From positions 1 through 14,365 of the forward strand of contig CAMKTI010000034.1 in assembly GCA_946415665.1 (NCBI GenBank): DNA of 14,365 nt. The letters run 5' to 3'. The stretch's first letter is position 1. Each line of letters starts with the position of its first letter. Made by a program: the position numbers and the translations under genes. This stretch comes from an uncultured Clostridia bacterium (GTDB taxonomy: Bacteria; Bacillota; Clostridia; Lachnospirales; CAMVHY01). Below, piece after piece: positions 7,583 to 14,365 of the stretch. The notes below the pieces were generated by a model that saw only the letters and a program-made list of their open reading frames with translations, was not told where the DNA came from and searched no databases.

Positions 7583-8122
7583 ATGTCAAACGAAAATGAT
7601 CTTACTTATATTTTTCAAAACAAAGAAACAAAAGAGATTATGTGGTTGATGCCGGTTGCTAAATTACTTAAATCTCTTTCTGTAGAAGAAGTACATTTTG
7701 ATTTGTATAACGCTTCTGGTAATACATGCCAAATAAATAGCATGTTAAGTGAAGTTATTACAAAAAATCAATTTTTAACACTAATGTTGAAAAATTTTGC
7801 TAGTTTTGATATAAAGAAACTATATTTTATGTTGCAAGAATTAGCAATCAACCCAAGAGATGGCTGGACAAACAATAAAAACCCACTATCAATCATTCAA
7901 CTATTTAATAATAATTCTCCCAGTAACAAAGATAAAGGAAAGGAAACGGACTATAACCGTAACCTTGATATATCATGTAGTGGAGTAAGAGATTTTGATA
8001 TATTTGGCGTAGTTTATGATGACTTTTTGTCAAAGTATTATGACAAAGCGATTAAAAATGAGAAAAATTATCAAAAACTGCTGTACTACAGAAATTTAAA
8101 CATCACAAAATATAAACGGTAA
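7583..8122 (+). CDS. N-terminal piece of the second giant protein (frame-broken)
   Basis: This frame gives 179 residues of unrecognised sequence, but it is most likely the beginning of a protein of at least ~2,260 residues. It has an excellent promoter and ribosome site. Its last ~7 codons overlap a second frame, open from 8100 to the end of the window, which lacks a ribosome site of its own. Removing one A from 8107-8110 or 8114-8116 joins the two smoothly. The natural protein therefore probably runs through, and the last residues here (after about 173) are out-of-frame translation. No signal peptide or membrane segment is seen. The motif NTCQINSMLSEVI (residues ~47-59) recurs in the decayed fragment before the gene, so it belongs to a repeated family. 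If the frame change is real, this small protein is what would be made. Confidence 0.7.
   Translation: MSNENDLTYIFQNKETKEIMWLMPVAKLLKSLSVEEVHFDLYNASGNTCQINSMLSEVITKNQFLTLMLKNFASFDIKKLYFMLQELAINPRDGWTNNKNPLSIIQLFNNNSPSNKDKGKETDYNRNLDISCSGVRDFDIFGVVYDDFLSKYYDKAIKNEKNYQKLLYYRNLNITKYKR
8100..8122 (+). other. Site of the frame change in the second giant gene
   Basis: Frame A (from 7583) ends at TAA 8120-8122. Frame B has its last stop at TAA 8097-8099 and is open afterwards. The join must fall in these 23 bases and needs one base skipped or lost. A-runs at 8107-8110 and 8114-8116 are the likeliest spots. No recognised programmed slippery sequence (an A6G-type heptamer, or the CTT TGA of prfB) is present, so a mutation or a sequencing/assembly indel is more likely than programmed frameshifting. 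Confidence 0.7.
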
Positions 8123-11100
8123 ATCTGGCAAGCTTGTTACGGGCTTGAGCAATTTTAATACAGAGGTCTTCAGAAGCGAATTATTAAAGCAATACTGTTT
8201 TCTTGATAGCGATATGTGTATTTATAATTTTTCTGATTATCAATATCACGATAAAATCAAAGCACTCTTTAAACTTATTACGGAAAATGTATTTGTACAT
8301 AATAATAAAGAATATAATTTGTACAAAGTTGATGAGGAGGAACTTAGACAACTTGAAAAATCAATTGAGGAGCAAATATTTGATTTTCTAAAGCTAGCAA
8401 ATTCTAATGACAAAACTGTTATTGAATATGACTTAGAAACTAGACGGTTTTTAATGGTTGATAAAAAAGGAAAGTTATGCGACGCAACCGCATATCTTTA
8501 TACTACGCTTTGTGATTATCTGAAAGAAAATAATCTAGCAAGATCAAAAGGAAAGTTAAAAGATTTTATAGAAAGCAAAAACAATTGGTGTATAATGAAG
8601 CCAGTTATTGCCAGTCATTATCAAGAAAAATTTAATTTGGTTCAAAATATCGCGGAGTATTTTGAAAGTGATTTGCTTGATAGTGATTTAAAAGCGTTTG
8701 AATTTACAGAAGAAGAAAAAATAGATATGAAAAAATATTTTTTGGATAAATCTCCGTTAGAGTTTTTTTTCAAAAATCCAGATGAAATAAAAAATAAATT
8801 GAATGAAGATAAAAATTGTAACATTACACAACATCCTGATAAAGAAGACTCGATAACAAAATATATTTTAAAAAAAAATATTGATGAGATATTAACGGAT
8901 CAAGGTAAAGAATTTTTGAATATGATTAAAAAAATTACTTCTGATAACGAATATTTTAAGACTCGAATAAAAAAAGATGAAATATTTGATAAGTATGTAT
9001 CTCAAAATGATAAAAATTGTACGTATGAAAAAAATTCACAAAATGAGAAAACCAAAATAGAATTTAGTGTTTTAAAAGCATTGATTGAATCTATTGATAG
9101 TGGATCAAATGTAGCGTATCAAAATTTTTTTGTTCAACTTAGTTATTATTTAAATTACTTCTTTTGTAATAAAAACAAAAACAATCTGTCGAAAAAAGAA
9201 CTTGGAGATAGTATTAAAAAAGAAATGGATAAAATAAATAAAAAGATAAGTGATATACATCAAAAGCAAGATGCCAGAGAACAAGAAATTGGTAAAATGG
9301 CAGATGATAATTTAAGCAGTGATAAATATCAATCAAAGCTTGAAGAAATCAATAAGGCATACGGAACCAGAGTGGATTTGATATCTCAATTGTCTAAAGC
9401 ACAGACCGAAAATACAAATTTTAAAAAGACAATCTTTTTCCAGCAAGATGTCAAATCGGCTCTTGAAGCATATGATGATAATGATAAACCAATTGGATTA
9501 GACAGATTTAAGAAATATTTTTTGGACTATGATGAGAACATATTTAATATTGTGCGACCAAAAATAAAAGAATTTGTGAAAGCAAATGGATTATTTCAAG
9601 ATAAAGCAATTGAAGCTAATTCAGACACAGAAAGAATAGATATTAAAACAACTCACTTAACAGATTCCATAAGAGATTATCTTGGTGGCGTAAAAGGAAA
9701 AATAACTTTCGGATGGTTTAATCTTTTCTTAAATTATGTTTGCCAGCACACAAAAATGGAATTTGATAAAATAATGGACGGTGTAGTGGATCAAAATGAT
9801 TTGGAAAAAGATCCAGATGGTCAACTTGATTTTTTAATAACGGATATCATCATCGAATATAAAAAATCTTTGGAAGAAATTGAATCAGATAAGACAAACC
9901 GAAAATTAAAAGATAGTTATTATGACTTTGGCGTGATGAATTTATTTCATTTGTTACAAAGTTTTATAAATGCAGGTTATATTTTCACCTATGACTCAAA
10001 TCCTGATGATATGTGTGAATATATTTGTAATGCGCATGAAATAGAATTTTTAATGAATCATCATCCAAAAAAATTGATAGAGGAAATTCGTCAAAATAAA
10101 ACAAAATCAATCAATTTTTTAATTGACCGGTTATTTAAAAATACTTCGTTAGAAAATAATGACCAAATAAAAAAGTTATGCAAGATGTCAATTTATACTT
10201 TTTCTAAAATCACGGCATCTGTTGATCATATGACACAAATTAATATGGCACAGTTTTTTCATGAAGTAAATGGTGTTAAAAGAAATTTTTCTAATGGTGT
10301 TATGTTAGATGAAAAAGGATCAGTAGGTTGTTTTATGGTTCCAATCCAAAAAGCATTAGAAATTTGTAAAACTAATGCACCAGAGCAATTTGAAAAAGAT
10401 ATTAATGAGATATTGCCAAAATTACCGGAAGGAATGAAATGGGCCGATATCAATCAAGAATGTGGTTTGTTTTTAGATCAAAAGCAATATAAAATGCTAT
10501 CTCCTGTTGAAGTAGGTAGTATGTTTTTCTCGGATGATAAATTAATAAATGGTTTTCAAGAAACTAAATATAGATTTGGTTTTTTAAATATATTGGTTCA
10601 AAGAAATAAAAACCTACTTGATAATTTCTTATCGCTTGATGAACATGATGATAAAAATTTGATCAGTGTTTATATCGAAAAGTGTAGTATTCTCTCAAAA
10701 TGGGATCTGGATGATATAAAGGCCTGGTTTTTGTTTATCAACAAAATTTTTTTACAGGAACAGAATAGTCAAAAAATTGGTTTAAATGCAATACAGAAAT
10801 TTGTCTCCTTGATATTTAACATAACAGATCAATTACGGGATATAATATTAAGCGAGAATGAGAGCAAAGATATAAAAAATAAAGCCAAAGATATTATTTC
10901 TAAGTGTCCAATTAATATAATTGCTAATTTGATAAAAGATAATTTCATTCAATCAGATACGCAAAAAGCTCTGGATGACGAAACTTTTTTAAAATTATTC
11001 AATGTGTTCTATGATATATATCGTATAAAAGAAGACGCAGATGAAGCATTTGAAAATGCAATTATGTTTTTGCCGGATAAGATATTAATGCAAGAATTGA

Positions 11101-14100
11101 GAGTCTTACGCTATAGACTTTATTGCTTGCGTGTTTTAATTCACAAACATCCTGAAGATTGGAAAAAATTTTTAGAATCCAATTCAAAGGATAGTGAAAA
11201 TTTATTTAACTGTGCGATAGAAGTTTGTATAAAAAGTAAATTTTGTAAAACACTTCATCAAAACGGTTTTCTTTCCTTGATTAACAAAATAATCGAGTCA
11301 CAAGAAAATGACAAAAAAATCGGTTTAAATGCGTCAGAAAAACTTATGCGACTGACCTTTAGTCTAACAAAAAACATGGTTAAAAATCAAAACAAAGACG
11401 AGTATAAAGATATGATTATTAAATATCCAATTAATATAATCACGAATATCACAGGTAATATATATTTTGCATGGAATAATATTGTTAAAGACCAAAATCA
11501 GAAAGATATGTTGGAATCAATATTTAAGTCAGTAATGGATATCTTAAACGACGTATCTGAATATGCAGATAGAGATAATATGTTAAAAAATAAAGATTTA
11601 ATTTTGTGGTTATATTTGATTTATAAAAAAATATATTTCGATAACGATTTTTTAAAAGCGCAACAAATAAATGGGAAACAATTAAACTTAATTGACGCAC
11701 CACATTTTTTAAGAGAATATAAGATTTCAGATGGAGATGAAAAAATATCAGAAAAAAATATTTTTTATTCAGACAACAGGACGAAAGAATTTATAAATAA
11801 GATAAGAGAGATTAAGTGTTTAAATTTAATTCCACTAATGGATGTTTTGCCAAACATCTTAAAAGAAAAACAAGAAGCACGGCAAAGACTGGCTGAATTG
11901 TCTCGTAAACATACCTTTCATAGATTATCAAAATCGATTAAATCAATACCAAATAAATTAACTAGCTTGGCACTACACTCAGAAGACTCTTTGAGTGTTT
12001 TCTCTGCAATAAAAACGCTATATCAAATGAAATGTTATGGTAATTTGCAAACATTACTTCATTATGATAAAGATGATGATCTTTCTATTGTGAGTAAATT
12101 ATTCTTACAACTTGATGATCTTGATGACACGTTGCTTATAAATGAGTTTCCTTTAAGTGATCTTCACAAGAGTCAAGTTGAAGGTATTGGAATCATTGTA
12201 AAATTGTTGTTGAAAGAAAACATGTCGATTAGTTTTTATCCAGGTAAAACTCTACTATGTGAAATACAACAATTGGATCAATTAGCTAGGGGGGAATTTG
12301 AAACTGAGTTAACTAACAAACCAGAAATAAGTAGGTTTTTTAAGAATATGTTGGAACAATATTTTGGTAAAAATAAAAATATATTTGATGTTGCCGTTGA
12401 TATTCTTGGTCGAATCGCTATATCGAACACAATATACTCCAAAGATTATAAGGTATATCTTATAGGTATGGCAAAAGATATAAATAAAATAATTATGTTA
12501 GAATGTATGTCGAAGGAAGAAAAAAAACAAATTTATTCTACTCATAAAGATTTAATTCTATGGTTGTATTTGTTGTACGAAAAAATATATTTATGGGACG
12601 AATCTCTATTAAAAAAAGAGGATGACAAATTATGTGATTATAGGATCGATGATATTATTAAACAAGTCAAAGAAGAAAAACTTAAAATAAACTATGAGCA
12701 TATAGATAAATTTCTAAAATGGTTATCCAAATACTCATACCAATTTATTCAAGATATGATTGATAATGGTGCAGTGCCAGAAGATATATTAGAATCAATA
12801 TATGAGAAAATTTGCGATACAGTTGGAGATGGAGATGCTTATTGGCGTTTCAAGAAAGATAAAATAAAAGAGTTGATTTTGTCAGACAAACAAGATAATA
12901 TTATGAACAAATTACTTTTATCTTTTAGGCAATGTTATAATTTTACTAACGAGATATATAATAAGTACGAGAAACTTAATTCAATATGGGTAGAATTGGA
13001 TAAAATGAGTTTTAAGTTATCATTACATGCCATTAAAATCATTCAGGAATTTAGGGATAAAAAGGACTTGGAAGATCTTCCTAATTGTTGTATTGGCGGT
13101 TCGCGTCAATATAAGGAAAATAATAGTGTTCTTGTCGCTAAATATAAACAACCTATGGAAATGATTTCTATTGTTTTAACAAAAATATATTTTCCGACCA
13201 ACGATAGAAAAGTATGTGTTTCTGAGGTCGAATATAATGAACTATTAAAAATCATTTGTGCAGAATTTGATTATTATAATCAAGAGAGCGCCGAAATGAT
13301 TAATGAAGACAATTCAACTGATTATAAGGTTCCTGAATATGTATATAGTTTAGTTGGATATTTGTATCTGTTGCATAGGACGACACAAGACAACGTGAAT
13401 TATTTTGCCGTTGAACAAAACAACGATGCCAAATTTGATACCAAATTTAATGATAAACAACTTAATTCATTAAAACGCGATATGAAAAAATATTTACAAA
13501 ATTGTTTAAAGCTGCCTGAGGAAATTATATCAAGTAATGAATTTGATAAATATAATTACCATGAAATATTAAAACCTTTGGCAATAGCAGAAAATATGAA
13601 AACAAAAAAAGCAGTGAACAAACTTAAAGAAATGTCTTTAAAAAATCGTTATTATTGTTTAAACAAAAGTTTACGACAATTGAAAGGTAAAATTAGATTA
13701 AAAGAAATACTTGAGAAACGACAGACAAAAATAAATAAAGAGATGGAATCTCATGCTTTAAAAAAATGGCAAGAAAGAAAAAACAAAATTGAAGCTAAAG
13801 CTAAAGATAAAACTAAAAACATGCTAAAAAAGAAATATTATTCCACGTTGGCAAAAGATCTTAAGCAACTAAAAGCGCTTGTTCTGCTTAAGAAAGAAAT
13901 AATTAAAAAGAACGGAAGAAACGTAACAAATAGTTTGAAAGAAAATGATAAAAAAATTAAACAAAGAGACAAATTAAAAGAAATACTTGAGAAACTACAG
14001 ACAAAAATAAATAAAGAGAAACAAATAAAAACGTTAAAAGAATGGAATGAAAAAAACAAAAGAATCAAAGCCGCTAGATTTAACAAAATCAAACCTGAGA

Positions 14101-14365
14101 TTTTAAAAAAATGGCAAGAAATAGATGAATTAATTAAAGCTAGAGAAGAAACAAAAAAGCAATTTCAGAATGACATAAAAGAGCAGATTCAAAAAAAATG
14201 TGAAGAGCGAAAAAACAAAATTGAAGCTAAAGCTAAAGATAAAACTAAAAACATGCTAAAAAAGAAATATTGCTTCACATTGGCAAAAAATCTTAGGCAA
14301 TTAAAAGACAAAATCAAACAAAGAGACAAATTAAAAGAAATACTTGAGAAACGACAGACAAAAAT
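8100..14365 (+). CDS. Main body of the second giant protein, runs off the window end (unrecognised family)
   Basis: One frame stays open for about 2,088 codons without a stop and is cut by the window edge. The first in-frame ATG is at 8214, with no ribosome site; the true start is most likely the ATG at 7583 through a one-base frame change. In fused numbering, features are: the aromatic motif YQNFF..L.YYL..FFC.K (~512-530), shared with the first giant gene; a likely coiled coil (~534-610); degenerate ~181-residue helical units (KIGLNAIQKF at ~1064 and KIGLNASEKL at ~1245, each followed by P.NII.N); another repeated helix 318 residues apart (KDLILWLYLIYKKIY ~1337 and KDLILWLYLLYEKIY ~1655); and, from ~2010 on, a lysine-rich coiled-coil tail made of DNA-level repeats. 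No transmembrane segment, signal peptide or catalytic motif is recognised. A long scaffold or structural protein is the most neutral reading; a host-interaction factor or adhesin is speculation. Confidence 0.85.
13777..13839 (+). repeat. Exact 63-base repeat, copy 1
   Basis: This 63-base stretch is identical to 14209-14271, 432 bases (144 codons) downstream and in frame. It encodes KNKIEAKAKDKTKNMLKKKY. Similarity continues imperfectly past both ends, for example TLAKDLKQLK here against TLAKNLRQLK in copy 2. Confidence 0.9.
14209..14271 (+). repeat. Exact 63-base repeat, copy 2
   Basis: Identical to 13777-13839 at every base, so the duplication is recent on the scale at which silent sites diverge. 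Repeats of this length in one reading frame allow in-frame gain or loss of coil segments by recombination, and can also mislead short-read assembly. Confidence 0.9.

Larger units (their letters stand above)
13698..14365 (+). repeat. Coiled-coil repeat array in the tail of the second giant gene
   Basis: Three copies of a 45-base unit encoding LKEILEK(R/L)QTKINKE start at 13698, 13974 and 14331. Copies 1 and 2 differ at a single base, and copy 3 is identical to copy 1 over the 35 bases before the window ends. Spacing is 276 and 357 bases (92 and 119 codons), both in frame. Interleaved are the units at 13777/14209 and a 19-base unit encoding LKKWQE (13758 and 14103). The array probably continues beyond the window. 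Near-identity at the DNA level, including silent sites, points to recent expansion or gene conversion. Confidence 0.85.

Noticed and set aside
8203..8391. A 62-codon + strand open frame after the 179-codon fragment
   Set aside because: It overlaps the long open frame B and has a low-complexity Ile/Lys composition and no ribosome site.
8214..14365. The large downstream frame as an independent gene starting at ATG 8214
   Set aside because: There is no ribosome site or promoter next to this ATG, and the frame is open and protein-like back to 8100, directly continuing the upstream fragment.

Overview
The window is strongly AT-rich and reads with the standard bacterial code. The first large gene ends in TGA and is followed within about 25 bases by a terminator hairpin, so TGA is a stop here and not a tryptophan codon. 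Shine-Dalgarno sites are strong and promoters resemble the housekeeping sigma-70/sigma-A consensus. The one housekeeping gene, folC, carries the usual bacterial motifs. Together this suggests a low-GC bacterium, possibly a Bacillota-like or host-associated lineage, but nothing in the window fixes the taxon.

Layout, all on the + strand: (1) a 249-base upstream region with two overlapping promoters and a leader hairpin; (2) a giant gene of 1819 codons (250-5709) with an internal duplication and a C-terminal two-helix membrane anchor, ended by a rho-independent terminator; (3) a roughly 250-base spacer with stem-loops and a plausible promoter; (4) folC, best started at a TTG (6014) and not at the upstream GTG; (5) a 258-base spacer with a decayed fragment of a relative of the next gene, then a near-consensus promoter; (6) a second giant gene starting at 7583. 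It is broken by a one-base frame change between 8100 and 8122, after which a reading frame stays open for about 2,088 codons and runs off the end of the window. Its far end is a lysine-rich coiled-coil tail built of near-identical DNA repeats.

I do not recognise either giant protein. Both are acidic/lysine-rich, apparently mostly alpha-helical, lack signal peptides and are built from degenerate internal repeats. They share one short aromatic motif (YKNFF..L.YYL..FC.K in the first, YQNFF..L.YYL..FFC.K in the second). With the decayed fragment after folC, this suggests an expanding, lineage-specific family of giant proteins that has inserted around or duplicated beside folC. The first would be tethered to the membrane with its bulk in the cytoplasm. 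No functional link between the giant genes and folC is visible. No tRNA, rRNA, transposase, CRISPR array or recognised defence gene was seen.
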